Shown: positions 22,025 to 33,373, counted from the stretch's first letter. The stretch is 64,000 nucleotides of DNA from Petrolisthes cinctipes (GCA_033782935.1 JAWQEG010000135.1:870501-934500); one strand, 5' to 3'. Translations and numbers: made by a program. The notes: generated by a model from the letters alone, not told the origin.

Positions 22025-22880
22025 AGTACGGTTGAACCGGGTGGACAGACACTTTAATTAAGGGAGAAGATCTCAACTTTTCATAAGTGGTGACGTCATT
22101 TAATAGATTTAACATCTTTTCTTCGTAGTTAACTTTATCAAGTATCACAACTGAGTTGCTCTTGTCAGCTTTAGTTATGAAAATGGAGTTGTTTTTTCTT
22201 AAATTCTCCAAGGCCAAACGAAACCGCCTAGGAATGGAATCATAGGAGTTAAAATGATCCAAAAAGCCATTGATTATAAAACCATTAAGGCACGGGAAAT
22301 TATGCCTTCCATTAAAAACACACGCAACAAAATCTAAGGCAATATTTCTACCAGGTTTTAGAGCAAAAGAAAAACCCAGTTGCAACACTTGATTTTCAAT
22401 TTCCGATAGCACATAGGACGACAAATTCACCACTGAGCCCATAACACCACAGTTGTTCCACTCACTGGCACTGCACAATTCGCTGATGACTCTGTTGTGT
22501 CTAATCCTGGTCTTGTTCACTTCATAGTTACACTTATTACTGGCTGTCTGAAGTACGGATTCCAACAAATGATCATGAAGGTGTCCTTTGAGAAGTCGTA
22601 TGTTACGTCGAAGAAGCCAATACGACTCATCAACTTCTCGTTTTATGCAGGCAACACGCTCAAGTAGAGTGGCACGGGCAACATCAGGAAACGGTGTAGT
22701 CCTCCATCTAAAGAACGGCAAGAAAGACTTAGGGATGACTTGTTTATGGAGGAATTTCAGTTGAAGCTTCTTTTTCTTGACTGCCGTTAAACACTTCTCG
22801 TAACGTCGGAAGCAGGAGGTCAGGAACGGGAAAGTCAGCAGGAAGGAGGAGAAGAGGTGGTGTCTGATCGTGGGATCCAT
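22005..22880 (-). CDS. PLE ORF1, U9, open 291 codons
   Basis: Open. Shares NKCNYEVNK with U8; private HLHDHLLE and FVACVFN. Confidence 0.8.
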   Translation of the reverse strand: MDPTIRHHLFSSFLLTFPFLTSCFRRYEKCLTAVKKKKLQLKFLHKQVIPKSFLPFFRWRTTPFPDVARATLLERVACIKREVDESYWLLRRNIRLLKGHLHDHLLESVLQTASNKCNYEVNKTRIRHNRVISELCSASEWNNCGVMGSVVNLSSYVLSEIENQVLQLGFSFALKPGRNIALDFVACVFNGRHNFPCLNGFIINGFLDHFNSYDSIPRRFRLALENLRKNNSIFITKADKSNSVVILDKVNYEEKMLNLLNDVTTYEKLRSSPLIKVSVHPVQPYCERTTQ

Positions 22881-22961
22881 AATGGAGTGGTAATTCACAA
22901 TGACGTGAAGAGCAGCATGCTAAGAAAAATCCACTTTTTATAGACAAAAAGGATTTAATAT

Positions 22962-22997
22962 GGACGTTTCGGAGGCAACTACCTCCCTCTTCAGCAG
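22962..22997 (-). ncRNA. Hammerhead-like core, U9
   Basis: Intact core and stem II. Confidence 0.64.
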
Positions 22998-23202
22998 TAC
23001 AGAGTTGAATGAAACATGATAGGAAAATAGACAGCTGACAGGAGGAGGGAGGTACAAGGTGTGTTCTGATGACAGACAACACCTCACCTCACCTCACCCA
23101 ACCGACCTGACCTGGCCATTCCTCAGGGATCCGACTCCACATCTGGGAGGGATTTGACCACTAGAGCTCTCATTAATGGATCAGGTTTGAGCATACCTTC
23201 AT

Positions 23203-24618
23203 TTAAGTTATAAAGTTTTTATAGTGCTGTATACATACTGATTCTAATATTCTACGTTTCTTGAAATTGTTGCACTTAATTATCATTTTACTAGAATTCC
23301 AATCAATACAGTGGTTGTTGTCATATGCATGGACAAAGTTAGCATTATTTGTGTTACAATTCGTCATATCTCGTTTATGTTCTTTCATTCTAACATCTAA
23401 AGATCTCCCAGTTTCACCTATATAAACTAAGTCACAGTCTTTGCAAGGAATTTTGTATACTCCTGCTTGGGGCTGAACAGTGGCATTATTTCTTACAAGA
23501 GTAGTTTTGATACTAGAAGTATATTTGAAGGATATGTTTACATCAAGTTCTCTGCTAACTGACTGAATTTTTTCCAGACTTTTTACATAAGGAAGACATA
23601 AATAAGGTTTCTTTTCGGACTGACATTTAGGAACATAGAAGGTTTTCCTAGCCTTATAATAAACTTTTCTGACAAACCAATCAGGATATTTCAAGTTACG
23701 AAATATAATCCAAATTTTGTTGTTTTCTACCTCTAAATTTTGGGGGCTACAAATTCCTAATGCTCTGAGAAACAAGGTAGATATGACAGACATTTTGATA
23801 GAATCATTATGATAAGAGAAAAAATGAATGTACATATCACAATGAGTGTGTTTCCTATAGACAGTGAAAGTAGGGAAGTCATTAATTTTAGTAACCAAAA
23901 CATCAAGGAAGGGTAGGGACCCATCAATTTCCCATTCCATTTTGAAATTGATAGATGGAACCAAGTCATTTAATTTGCAAAAGAATTCTTCAAAATTATT
24001 GAGACTGTTGGGCCAAAAGGAGAAAATGTCATCTACATACCTATGCCATATTAGATTTGGGGGTGCAATGTTGGATAATAACTCAGTTTCAAAAAATTCC
24101 ATATACAAATTACTAAGGATGGGGGATAACGGCGACCCCATAGCATTGCCAAAACGCTGAATGAAGAATTTATCATTAAAAGAAAAAGCATTGGATGAAA
24201 CACAAAGATTAATTAATTCAAGGAAGGAAGATATTGGCATACCCAAATCTAAATCATAGTCTGGCATTTTCCTACTTAGAAATTCTAATACATCGTTAAG
24301 TGGCACTTTAGTGAAGAGTGAATCTACATCAAAACTTACCATTTTTCCATTAGTCAGGTTTAGAGACTTAATTTTATCATTAAAATGTGAGGAATTTTTA
24401 ATCTGTGAACTTGAGATACATCCCACTAATGGTGATAATTTATTGGCTAAGAATGTTGATAATTTGTAGCTAAATGATCCACAGTACGAAACAATGGGGC
24501 GAAGAGGAACACCATTCTTATGTGTTTTGGGTAGACCATATATGTGTGGAAATTTAGGGTTGACTTGCATGAACCATTTGGCATCGATGTTGGGCACATT
24601 ATTGAGTAGTTCTTTCAC
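23203..24618 (-). CDS. PLE ORF2, U10, open 471 codons
   Basis: All RT and nuclease motifs present. Private SSQIKN and SLEKIQS; RKVYYK is shared with U19, U20 and U22. Confidence 0.88.
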   Translation of the reverse strand: MKELLNNVPNIDAKWFMQVNPKFPHIYGLPKTHKNGVPLRPIVSYCGSFSYKLSTFLANKLSPLVGCISSSQIKNSSHFNDKIKSLNLTNGKMVSFDVDSLFTKVPLNDVLEFLSRKMPDYDLDLGMPISSFLELINLCVSSNAFSFNDKFFIQRFGNAMGSPLSPILSNLYMEFFETELLSNIAPPNLIWHRYVDDIFSFWPNSLNNFEEFFCKLNDLVPSINFKMEWEIDGSLPFLDVLVTKINDFPTFTVYRKHTHCDMYIHFFSYHNDSIKMSVISTLFLRALGICSPQNLEVENNKIWIIFRNLKYPDWFVRKVYYKARKTFYVPKCQSEKKPYLCLPYVKSLEKIQSVSRELDVNISFKYTSSIKTTLVRNNATVQPQAGVYKIPCKDCDLVYIGETGRSLDVRMKEHKRDMTNCNTNNANFVHAYDNNHCIDWNSSKMIIKCNNFKKRRILESVCIQHYKNFIT

Positions 24619-25473
24619 AGTACGGTTGAACCGGGTGGACAGACACTTTAATTAAGGGAGAAGATCTCAACTTTTCATAAGTGGTGACGCTATTAATAGA
24701 TTTAACATCTTTTCTTCGTAGTTAACTTTATCAAGTATCACTACTGAGTTGCTCTTGTCAGCTTTAGTTATGAAAATAGAGTTGTTTTTTCTTAAATTCT
24801 CCAAGGCCAAACGAAACCGCCTAGGAATGGAATCATAGGAGTTAAAATGATCCAAAAAGCCATTGATTATAAAACCATTAAGGCACGGGAAATTATGCCT
24901 TCCATTAAATACAGACGCAACAAAATCTAGGGCAATATTTCTACCAGGTTTTAGAGCAAAAGAAAAACCCAGTTGCAACAATTGATTTTCAATTTCCGAT
25001 AGCACATAGGACGACAAATTCACCACTGAGCCCATAACACCACAGTTGCTCCACTCACTGGCACTGCACAATTCGCTGATGACTCTGTTGCGTCTAATCC
25101 TGGTCTTGTTCACTTCATGGTTACACTTGTTACTGGCTGTCTGAAGTACGGATTCCAACAAATCATCATGAAGGTGTCCTTTGAGAAGTCGTTTGTTACG
25201 TCGAAGAAGCCAATACGACTCATCAACTTCTCGTTTTATGCAGGCAACACGCTCAAGTAGAGTGGCACGGGCAACATCAGGAAACGGTGTAGTCCTCCAT
25301 CTAAAGAACGGCAAGAAAGACCTAGGGATGACTTGTTTATGGAGGAATTTCAGTTGAAGCTTCTTTTTCTTGACTGCCGTTAAACACTTCTCGTAACGTC
25401 GGAAGCAGGAGGTCAGGAACGGGAAAGTCAGCAGGAAGGAGGAGAAGAGGTGGTGTCTGATCGTGGGATCCAT
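24599..25473 (-). pseudogene. PLE ORF1, U10, frameshifted near its end
   Basis: A net 1-nt loss near 24690 (GACGCTATTAATAG for GACGTCATTTAATAG) ends the frame at 24667 in LLIASPLMKS. RT1 is upstream of the break and intact. Confidence 0.87.
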
Positions 25474-25554
25474 AATGGAGTGGTAATTCACAATGACGTG
25501 AAGAGCAGCATGCTAAGAAAAACCCACTTTTTATAGACAAAAAGAATTTAATAT

Positions 25555-25590
25555 GGACGGTTCGGAGGCAACTACCTCCCTCTTCAGCAG
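25555..25590 (-). ncRNA. Hammerhead-like core, U10, GAAAC mutated
   Basis: GAAAC reads GAACC, changing the position equivalent to A15.1 that closes stem III. Linked to AAAAAGAATTT next to it. Confidence 0.56.
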
Positions 25591-25795
25591 TACAGAGTTG
25601 AATGAAACATGAAAGGAAAATAGGCAGCTGACAGGAGGAGGGAGGGACAAGGTGTGTTTCAATGACAGACAACACCTCACCTCACCTCACCCAACCGACC
25701 TGACCTGGCCATTCCTCAGGGATCCGACCCCACATCTGGGAAGGATTTGACCACTAGTGCTCTCATTAATGGATCTAGTTTGAGCATACCTTCAT

Positions 25796-27211
25796 TTAAG
25801 TTATAAAGTTTTTATAGTGCTGTATACATACTGATTCTAATATTCTACGTTTCTTGAAATTGTTGCACTTAATTATCATTTTACTAGAATTCCAATCAAT
25901 ACAGTGGTTGTTGTCATATGCATGGACAAAGTTAGCATTATTTGTGTTACAATTCGTCATATCTCGTTTATGTTCTTTCATTCTAACATCTAAAGATCTC
26001 CCAGTTTCACCTATATAAACTAAGTCACAGTCTTTGCAAGGAATTTTGTATACTCCTGCTTGGGGCTGAACAGTGGCATTATTTCTTACAAGAGTAGTTT
26101 TGATACTAGAAGTATATTTGAAGGATATGTTTACATCAAGTTCTCTGCTAACTGACTGAATTTCTTCCAGACTTTTTACATAAGGAAGACATAAATAAGG
26201 TTTCTTTTCGGACTGACATTTAGGAACATAGAAGGTTTTCCTAGCCTTATAATAAGCTTTTCTGACAAACCAATCAGGATATTTCAAGTTACGAAATATA
26301 ATCCAAATTTTGTTGTTTTCTACCTCTAAATTTTGGGGGATACACATTCCTAATGCTCTGAGAAACAAGGTAGATATGACAGACATTTTGATAGAATCAT
26401 TATGATAAGAGAAAAAATGAATGTACATATCACAATGAGTGTGTTTCCTATAGACAGTGAAAGTAGGGAAGTCATTAATTTTAGTAACCAAAACATCAAG
26501 GAAGGGTAGGGACCCATCAATTTCCCATTCCATTTTGAAATTGATAGATGGAACCAAGTCATTTAATTTGCAAAAGAATTCTTCAAAATTATTGAGACTG
26601 TTGGGCCAAAAGGAGAAAATGTCATCTACATACCTATGCCATATTAGATTTGGGGGTGCAATGTTGGATAATAACTCAGTTTCAAAAAATTCCATATACA
26701 AATTACTAAGGATGGGGGATAACGGCGACCCCATAGCATTGCCAAAACGCTGAATGAAGAATTTATCATTAAAAGAAAAAGCATTGGATGAAACACAAAG
26801 ATTAATTAATTCAAGGAAGGAAGATATTGGCATACCCAAATCTAAATCATAGTCTGGCATTTTCCTACTTAGAAATTCTAATACATCGTTAAGTGGCACT
26901 TTAGTGAAGAGTGAATCTACATCAAAACTTACCATTTTTCCATTAGTCAGGTTTAGAGACTTAATTTTATCATTAAAATGTGAGGAATTTTTAATGTGTG
27001 AACTTGAGATGCATCCCACTAATGGTGATAATTTATTGGCTAAGAATGTTGATAATTTGTAGCTAAATGATCCACAGTACGAAACAATGGGGCGAAGAGG
27101 AACACCATTCTTATGTGTTTTGGGTAGACCATATATGTGTGGAAATTTAGGGTTGACTTGCATGAACCATTTGGCATCGATGTTGGGCACATTATTGAGT
27201 AGTTCTTTCAC
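25796..27211 (-). CDS. PLE ORF2, U11, open 471 codons
   Basis: Complete. Carries ALGMCIPQN, a marker shared with U12, U13, U17 and U18. Confidence 0.88.
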   Translation of the reverse strand: MKELLNNVPNIDAKWFMQVNPKFPHIYGLPKTHKNGVPLRPIVSYCGSFSYKLSTFLANKLSPLVGCISSSHIKNSSHFNDKIKSLNLTNGKMVSFDVDSLFTKVPLNDVLEFLSRKMPDYDLDLGMPISSFLELINLCVSSNAFSFNDKFFIQRFGNAMGSPLSPILSNLYMEFFETELLSNIAPPNLIWHRYVDDIFSFWPNSLNNFEEFFCKLNDLVPSINFKMEWEIDGSLPFLDVLVTKINDFPTFTVYRKHTHCDMYIHFFSYHNDSIKMSVISTLFLRALGMCIPQNLEVENNKIWIIFRNLKYPDWFVRKAYYKARKTFYVPKCQSEKKPYLCLPYVKSLEEIQSVSRELDVNISFKYTSSIKTTLVRNNATVQPQAGVYKIPCKDCDLVYIGETGRSLDVRMKEHKRDMTNCNTNNANFVHAYDNNHCIDWNSSKMIIKCNNFKKRRILESVCIQHYKNFIT

Positions 27212-28067
27212 AGTACGGTTGAACCGGGTGGACAGACACTTTAATTAAGGGAGAAGATCTCAACTTTTCATAAGTGGTGACGTCATTTAATAGATTTAAC
27301 ATCTTTTCTTCGTAGTTAACTTTATCAAGTATCACAACTGAGTTGCTCTTGTCAGCTTTAGTTATGAAAATAGAGTTGTTTTTTCTTAAATTCTCCAAGG
27401 CCAAACGAAACCGCCTAGGAATGGAATCATAGGAGTTAAAATGATCCAAAAAGCCATTGATTATAAAACCATTAAGGCACGGGAAATTATGCCTTCCATT
27501 AAATACAGACGCAACAAAATCTAGGGCAATATTTCTACCAGGTTTTAGAGCAAAAGAAAAACCCAGTTGCAACACTTGATTTTCAATTTCCGATAGCACA
27601 TAGGACGACAAATTCACCACTGAGCCCATAAGACCACAGTTGCTCCACTCACTGGCACTGCTCAATTCGCTGATGACTCTGTTGCGTCTAATCCTGGTCT
27701 TGTTCACTTCATGGTTACACTTGTTACTGGCTGTCTGAAGTACGGATTCCAACAAATCATCATGAAGGTGTCCTTTGAGAAGTCGTATGTTACGTCGAAG
27801 AAGCCAATACGACTCATCAACTTCTCGTTTTATGCAGGCAACACGCTCAAGTAGAGTGGCACGGGCAACATCAGGAAACGGTGTAGTCCTCCATCTAAAG
27901 AACGGCAAGAAAGACTTAGGGATGACTTGTTTATGGAGGAATTTCAGTTGAAGCTTCTTTTTCTTGACTGCCGTTAAACACTTCTCGTAACGTCGGAAGC
28001 AGGAGGTCAGGAACGGGAAAGTCAGCAGGAAGGAGGAGAAGAGGTGGTGTCTGATCGTGGGATCCAT
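27192..28067 (-). CDS. PLE ORF1, U11, open 291 codons
   Basis: Open; ELSSASEWSNCGLMGS is shared only with U12. Confidence 0.8.
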   Translation of the reverse strand: MDPTIRHHLFSSFLLTFPFLTSCFRRYEKCLTAVKKKKLQLKFLHKQVIPKSFLPFFRWRTTPFPDVARATLLERVACIKREVDESYWLLRRNIRLLKGHLHDDLLESVLQTASNKCNHEVNKTRIRRNRVISELSSASEWSNCGLMGSVVNLSSYVLSEIENQVLQLGFSFALKPGRNIALDFVASVFNGRHNFPCLNGFIINGFLDHFNSYDSIPRRFRLALENLRKNNSIFITKADKSNSVVILDKVNYEEKMLNLLNDVTTYEKLRSSPLIKVSVHPVQPYCERTTQ

Positions 28068-28148
28068 AATGGAGTGGTAATTCACAATGACGTGAAGAGC
28101 AGCATGCTAAGAAAAACCCACTTTTTATAAACAAAAAGGATTTAATAT

Positions 28149-28184
28149 GGACGTTTCGGAGGCAACTACCTCCCTCTTCAGCAG
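28149..28184 (-). ncRNA. Hammerhead-like core, U11
   Basis: Intact core. Confidence 0.64.
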
Positions 28185-28390
28185 TACAGAGTTGAATAAA
28201 ACATGAAAGGAAAATAGGCAGCTGACAGGAGGAGGGAGGGACAAGGTGTGTTCCGATGACAGACAACACCTCACCTCACCTCACCCAACCGACCTGACCT
28301 GGCCATTTCCTCAGGGATCCGACCCCACATCTGGGAGGGATTTGACCACTAGTGCTCTCATTAATGGATCTAGTTTGAGCATACCTTCAT

Positions 28391-29806
28391 TTAAGTTATA
28401 AAGTTTTTATAGTGCTGTATACATACTGATTCTAATATTCTACGTTTCTTGAAATTGTTGCACTTAATTATCATTTTACTAGAATTCCAATCAATACAGT
28501 GGTTGTTGTCATATGCATGGACAAAGTTAGCATTATTTGTGTTACAATTCGTCATATCTCGTTTATGTTCTTTCATTCTAACATCTAAAGATCTCCCAGT
28601 TTCACCTATATAAACTAAGTCACAGTCTTTGCAAGGAATTTTGTATACTCCTGCTTGGGGCTGAACAGTGGCATTATTTCTTACAAGAGTAGTTTTGATA
28701 CTAGAAGTATATTTGAAGGATATGTTTACATCAAGTTCTCTGCTAACTGACTGAATTTCTTCCAGACTTTTTACATAAGGAAGACATAAATAAGGTTTCT
28801 TTTCGGACTGACATTTAGGAACATAGAAGGTTTTCCTAGCCTTATAATAAGCTTTTCTGACAAACCAATCAGGATATTTCAAGTTACGAAATATAATCCA
28901 AATTTTGTTGTTTTCTACCTCTAAATTTTGGGGGATACACATTCCTAATGCTCTGAGAAACAAGGTAGATATGACAGACATTTTGATAGAATCATTATGA
29001 TAAGAGAAAAAATGAATGTACATATCACAATGAGTGTGTTTCCTATAGACAGTGAAAGTAGGGAAGTCATTAATTTTAGTAACCAAAACATCAAGGAAGG
29101 GTAGGGACCCATCAATTTCCCATTCCATTTTGAAATTGATAGATGGAACCAAGTCATTTAATTTGCAAAAGAATTCTTCAAAATTATTGAGACTGTTGGG
29201 CCAAAAGGAGAAAATGTCATCTACATACCTATGCCATATTAGATTTGGGGGTGCAATGTTGGATAATAACTCAGTTTCAAAAAATTCCATATACAAATTA
29301 CTAAGGATGGGGGATAACGGCGACCCCATAGCATTGCCAAAACGCTGAATGAAGAATTTATCATTAAAAGAAAAAGCATTGGATGAAACACAAAGATTAA
29401 TTAATTCAAGGAAGGAAGATATTGGCATACCCAAATCTAAATCATAGTCTGGCATTTTCCTACTTAGAAATTCTAATACATCGTTAAGTGGCACTTTAGT
29501 GAAGAGTGAATCTACATCAAAACTTACCATTTTTCCATTAGTCAGGTTTAGAGACTTAATTTTATCATTAAAATGTGAGGAATTTTTAATGTGTGAACTT
29601 GAGATGCATCCCACTAATGGTGATAATTTATTGGCTAAGAATGTTGATAATTTGTAGCTAAATGATCCACAGTACGAAACAATGGGGCGAAGAGGAACAC
29701 CATTCTTATGTGTTTTGGGTAGACCATATATGTGTGGAAATTTAGGGTTGACTTGCATGAACCATTTGGCATCGATGTTGGGCACATTATTGAGTAGTTC
29801 TTTCAC
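28391..29806 (-). CDS. PLE ORF2, U12, open 471 codons
   Basis: Translation appears identical to U11 ORF2, including ALGMCIPQN. Confidence 0.88.
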   Translation of the reverse strand: MKELLNNVPNIDAKWFMQVNPKFPHIYGLPKTHKNGVPLRPIVSYCGSFSYKLSTFLANKLSPLVGCISSSHIKNSSHFNDKIKSLNLTNGKMVSFDVDSLFTKVPLNDVLEFLSRKMPDYDLDLGMPISSFLELINLCVSSNAFSFNDKFFIQRFGNAMGSPLSPILSNLYMEFFETELLSNIAPPNLIWHRYVDDIFSFWPNSLNNFEEFFCKLNDLVPSINFKMEWEIDGSLPFLDVLVTKINDFPTFTVYRKHTHCDMYIHFFSYHNDSIKMSVISTLFLRALGMCIPQNLEVENNKIWIIFRNLKYPDWFVRKAYYKARKTFYVPKCQSEKKPYLCLPYVKSLEEIQSVSRELDVNISFKYTSSIKTTLVRNNATVQPQAGVYKIPCKDCDLVYIGETGRSLDVRMKEHKRDMTNCNTNNANFVHAYDNNHCIDWNSSKMIIKCNNFKKRRILESVCIQHYKNFIT

Positions 29807-30662
29807 AGTACGGTTGAACCGGGTGGACAGACACTTTAATTAAGGGAGAAGATCTCAACTTTTCATAAGTGGTGACGTCATTTAATAGATTTAACATCTT
29901 TTCTTCGTAGTTAACTTTATCAAGTATCACAACTGAGTTGCTCTTGTCAGCTTTAGTTATGAAAATAGAGTTGTTTTTTCTTAAATTCTCCAAGGCCAAA
30001 CGAAACCGCCTAGGAATGGAATCATAGGAGTTAAAATGATCCAAAAAGCCATTGATTATAAAACCATTAAGGCACGGGAAATTATGCCTTCCATTAAATA
30101 CAGACGCAACAAAATCTAGGGCAATATTTCTACCAGGTTTTAGAGCAAAAGAAAAACCCAGTTGCAACACTTGATTTTCAATTTCCGATAGCACATAGGA
30201 CGACAAATTCACCACTGAGCCCATAAGACCACAGTTGCTCCACTCACTGGCACTGCTCAATTCGCTGATGACTCTGTTGCGTCTAATCCTGGTCTTGTTC
30301 ACTTCATGGTTACACTTGTTACTGGCTGTCTGAAGTACGGATTCCAACAAATCATCATGAAGGTGTCCTTTGAGAAGTCGTATGTTACGTCGAAGAAGCC
30401 AATACGACTCATCAACTTCTCGTTTTATGCAGGCAACACGCTCAAGTAGAGTGGCACGGGCAACATCAGGAAACGGTGTAGTCCTCCATCTAAAGAACGG
30501 CAAGAAAGACTTAGGGATGACTTGTTTATGGAGGAATTTCAGTTGAAGCTTCTTTTTCTTGACTGCCGTTAAACACTTCTCGTAACGTCGGAAGCAGGAG
30601 GTCAGGAACGGGAAAGTCAGCAGGAAGGAGGAGAAGAGGTGGTGTCTGATCGTGGGATCCAT
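29787..30662 (-). CDS. PLE ORF1, U12, open 291 codons
   Basis: Translation appears identical to U11 ORF1. Confidence 0.8.
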   Translation of the reverse strand: MDPTIRHHLFSSFLLTFPFLTSCFRRYEKCLTAVKKKKLQLKFLHKQVIPKSFLPFFRWRTTPFPDVARATLLERVACIKREVDESYWLLRRNIRLLKGHLHDDLLESVLQTASNKCNHEVNKTRIRRNRVISELSSASEWSNCGLMGSVVNLSSYVLSEIENQVLQLGFSFALKPGRNIALDFVASVFNGRHNFPCLNGFIINGFLDHFNSYDSIPRRFRLALENLRKNNSIFITKADKSNSVVILDKVNYEEKMLNLLNDVTTYEKLRSSPLIKVSVHPVQPYCERTTQ

Positions 30663-30743
30663 AATGGAGTGGTAATTCACAATGACGTGAAGAGCAGCAT
30701 GCTAAGAAAAACCCACTTTTTATAGACAAAAAGAATTTAATAT

Positions 30744-30779
30744 GGACGGTTCGGAGGCAACTACCTCCCTCTTCAGCAG
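30744..30779 (-). ncRNA. Hammerhead-like core, U12, GAAAC mutated
   Basis: GAACC variant with AAAAAGAATTT, as in U10. Confidence 0.56.
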
Positions 30780-30984
30780 TACAGAGTTGAATGAAACATG
30801 AAAGGAAAATAGGCAGCTGACAGGAGGAGGGAGGGACAAGGTGTGTTTCAATGACAGACAACACCTCACCTCACCTCACCCAACCGACCTGACCTGGCCA
30901 TTCCTCAGGGATCCGACCCCACATCTGGGAGGGATTTGACCACTAGTGCTCTCATTAATGGATCTAGTTTGAGCATACCTTCAT

Positions 30985-32400
30985 TTAAGTTATAAAGTTT
31001 TTATAGTGCTGTATACATACTGATTCTAATATTCTACGTTTCTTGAAATTGTTGCACTTAATTATCATTTTACTAGAATTCCAATCAATACAGTGGTTGT
31101 TGTCATATGCATGGACAAAGTTAGCATTATTTGTGTTACAATTCGTCATATCTCGTTTATGTTCTTTCATTCTAACATCTAAAGATCTCCCAGTTTCACC
31201 TATATAAACTAAGTCACAGTCTTTGCAAGGAATTTTGTATACTCCTGCTTGGGGCTGAACAGTGGCATTATTTCTTACAAGAGTAGTTTTGATACTAGAA
31301 GTATATTTGAAGGATATGTTTACATCAAGTTCTCTGCTAACTGACTGAATTTCTTCCAGACTTTTTACATAAGGAAGACATAAATAAGGTTTCTTTTCGG
31401 ACTGACATTTAGGAACATAGAAGGTTTTCCTAGCCTTATAATAAGCTTTTCTGACAAACCAATCAGGATATTTCAAGTTACGAAATATAATCCAAATTTT
31501 GTTGTTTTCTACCTCTAAATTTTGGGGGATACACATTCCTAATGCTCTGAGAAACAAGGTAGATATGACAGACATTTTGATAGAATCATTATGATAAGAG
31601 AAAAAATGAATGTACATATCACAATGAGTGTGTTTCCTATAGACAGTGAAAGTAGGGAAGTCATTAATTTTAGTAACCAAAACATCAAGGAAGGGTAGGG
31701 ACCCATCAATTTCCCATTCCATTTTGAAATTGATAGATGGAACCAAGTCATTTAATTTGCAAAAGAATTCTTCAAAATTATTGAGACTGTTGGGCCAAAA
31801 GGAGAAAATGTCATCTACATACCTATGCCATATTAGATTTGGGGGTGCAATGTTGGATAATAACTCAGTTTCAAAAAATTCCATATACAAATTACTAAGG
31901 ATGGGGGATAACGGCGACCCCATAGCATTGCCAAAACGCTGAATGAAGAATTTATCATTAAAAGAAAAAGCATTGGATGAAACACAAAGATTAATTAATT
32001 CAAGGAAGGAAGATATTGGCATACCCAAATCTAAATCATAGTCTGGCATTTTCCTACTTAGAAATTCTAATACATCGTTAAGTGGCACTTTAGTGAAGAG
32101 TGAATCTACATCAAAACTTACCATTTTTCCATTAGTTAGGTTTAGAGACTTAATTTTATCATTAAAATGTGAGGAATTTTTAATGTGTGAACTTGAGATG
32201 CATCCCACTAATGGTGATAATTTATTGGCTAAGAATGTTGATAATTTGTAGCTAAATGATCCACAGTACGAAACAATGGGGCGAAGAGGAACACCATTCT
32301 TATGTGTTTTGTGTAGACCATATATGTGTGGAAATTTAGGGTTGACTTGCATGAACCATTTGGCATCGATGTTGGGCACATTATTGAGTAGTTCTTTCAC
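30985..32400 (-). CDS. PLE ORF2, U13, open 471 codons, RT2 changed
   Basis: Open, but the conserved RT2 motif GLPKTHK is GLHKTHK (Pro30 to His). Confidence 0.88.
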   Translation of the reverse strand: MKELLNNVPNIDAKWFMQVNPKFPHIYGLHKTHKNGVPLRPIVSYCGSFSYKLSTFLANKLSPLVGCISSSHIKNSSHFNDKIKSLNLTNGKMVSFDVDSLFTKVPLNDVLEFLSRKMPDYDLDLGMPISSFLELINLCVSSNAFSFNDKFFIQRFGNAMGSPLSPILSNLYMEFFETELLSNIAPPNLIWHRYVDDIFSFWPNSLNNFEEFFCKLNDLVPSINFKMEWEIDGSLPFLDVLVTKINDFPTFTVYRKHTHCDMYIHFFSYHNDSIKMSVISTLFLRALGMCIPQNLEVENNKIWIIFRNLKYPDWFVRKAYYKARKTFYVPKCQSEKKPYLCLPYVKSLEEIQSVSRELDVNISFKYTSSIKTTLVRNNATVQPQAGVYKIPCKDCDLVYIGETGRSLDVRMKEHKRDMTNCNTNNANFVHAYDNNHCIDWNSSKMIIKCNNFKKRRILESVCIQHYKNFIT

Positions 32401-33256
32401 AGTACGGTTGAACCGGGTGGACAGACACTTTAATTAAGGGAGAAGATCTCAACTTTTCATAAGTGGTGACGTCATTTAATAGATTTAACATCTTTTCTTC
32501 GTAGTTAACTTTATCAAGTATCACAACTGAGTTGCTCTTGTCAGCTTTAGTTATGAAAATAGAGTTGTTTTTTCTTAAATTCTCCAAGGCCAAACGAAAC
32601 CGCCTAGGAATGGAATCATAGGAGTTAAAATGATCCAAAAAGCCATTGATTATAAAACCATTAAGGCACGGGAAATTATGCCTTCCATTAAATACAGACG
32701 CAACAAAATCTAGGGCAATATTTCTACCAGGTTTTAGAGCAAAAGAAAAACCCAGTTGCAACACTTGATTTTCAATTTCCGATAGCACATAGGACGACAA
32801 ATTCACCACTGAGACCATAACACCACAGTTGCTCCACTCACTGGCACTGCACAATTCGCTGATGACTCTGTTGCGTCTAATCCTGGTCTTGTTCACTTCA
32901 TGGTTACACTTGTTACTGGCTGTCTGAAGTACGGATTATAACAAATCATCATGAAGGTGTCCTTTGAGAAGTCGTATGTTACGTCGAAGAAGCCAATACG
33001 ACTCATCAACTTCTCGTTTTATGCAGGCAACACGCTCAAGTAGAGTGGCACGGGCAACATCAGGAAACGGTGTAGTCCTCCATCTAAAGAACGGCAAGAA
33101 AGACTTAGGGATGACTTGTTTATGGAGGAATTTCAGTTGAAGCTTCTTTTTCTTGACTGCCGTTAAACACTTCTCGTAACGTCGGAAGCAGGAGGTCAGG
33201 AACGGGAAAGTCAGCAGGAAGGAGGAGAAGAGGTGGTGTCTGATCGTGGGATCCAT
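32381..33256 (-). pseudogene. PLE ORF1, U13, nonsense codon
   Basis: Glu to TAA at 32936-32938 (after HDDLL). The downstream part carries GVMVSVVN, a change shared with U17 and U18. Confidence 0.88.
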
Positions 33257-33337
33257 AATGGAGTGGTAATTCACAATGACGTGAAGAGCAGCATGCTAAG
33301 AAAAACCCACTTTTTATAGACAAAAAGAATTTAATAT

Positions 33338-33373
33338 GGACGGTTCGGAGGCAACTACCTCCCTCTTCAGCAG
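33338..33373 (-). ncRNA. Hammerhead-like core, U13, GAAAC mutated
   Basis: GAACC variant, adjacent AAAAAGAATTT. Confidence 0.56.

Larger units (their letters stand above)
20628..23221 (-). mobile_element. PLE unit U9 (2,594 bp)
   Basis: Belongs to the SSFH class with U6 and U7 although U8 lies between, so classes are interleaved. The intergenic block is 22881-23202. Confidence 0.94.
23222..25814 (-). mobile_element. PLE unit U10 (2,593 bp), first unit of homogenised core
   Basis: First unit with the core-type markers WSNCG and RIRRNRV in ORF1 and FEEFF in ORF2. The intergenic block is 25474-25795. Confidence 0.94.
25815..28409 (-). mobile_element. PLE unit U11 (2,595 bp)
   Basis: Protein-level twin of U12. 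Its intergenic block 28068-28390 has an extra T (GGCCATTTCC), TTTATAAACAAAAAGG and GTTGAATAAAAC, a combination seen again only in U18. Confidence 0.95.
28410..31003 (-). mobile_element. PLE unit U12 (2,594 bp)
   Basis: Same ORFs as U11 but with the U10-type intergenic block (30663-30984), so it is a junction product of U11-like and U10-like sequence. Confidence 0.95.
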
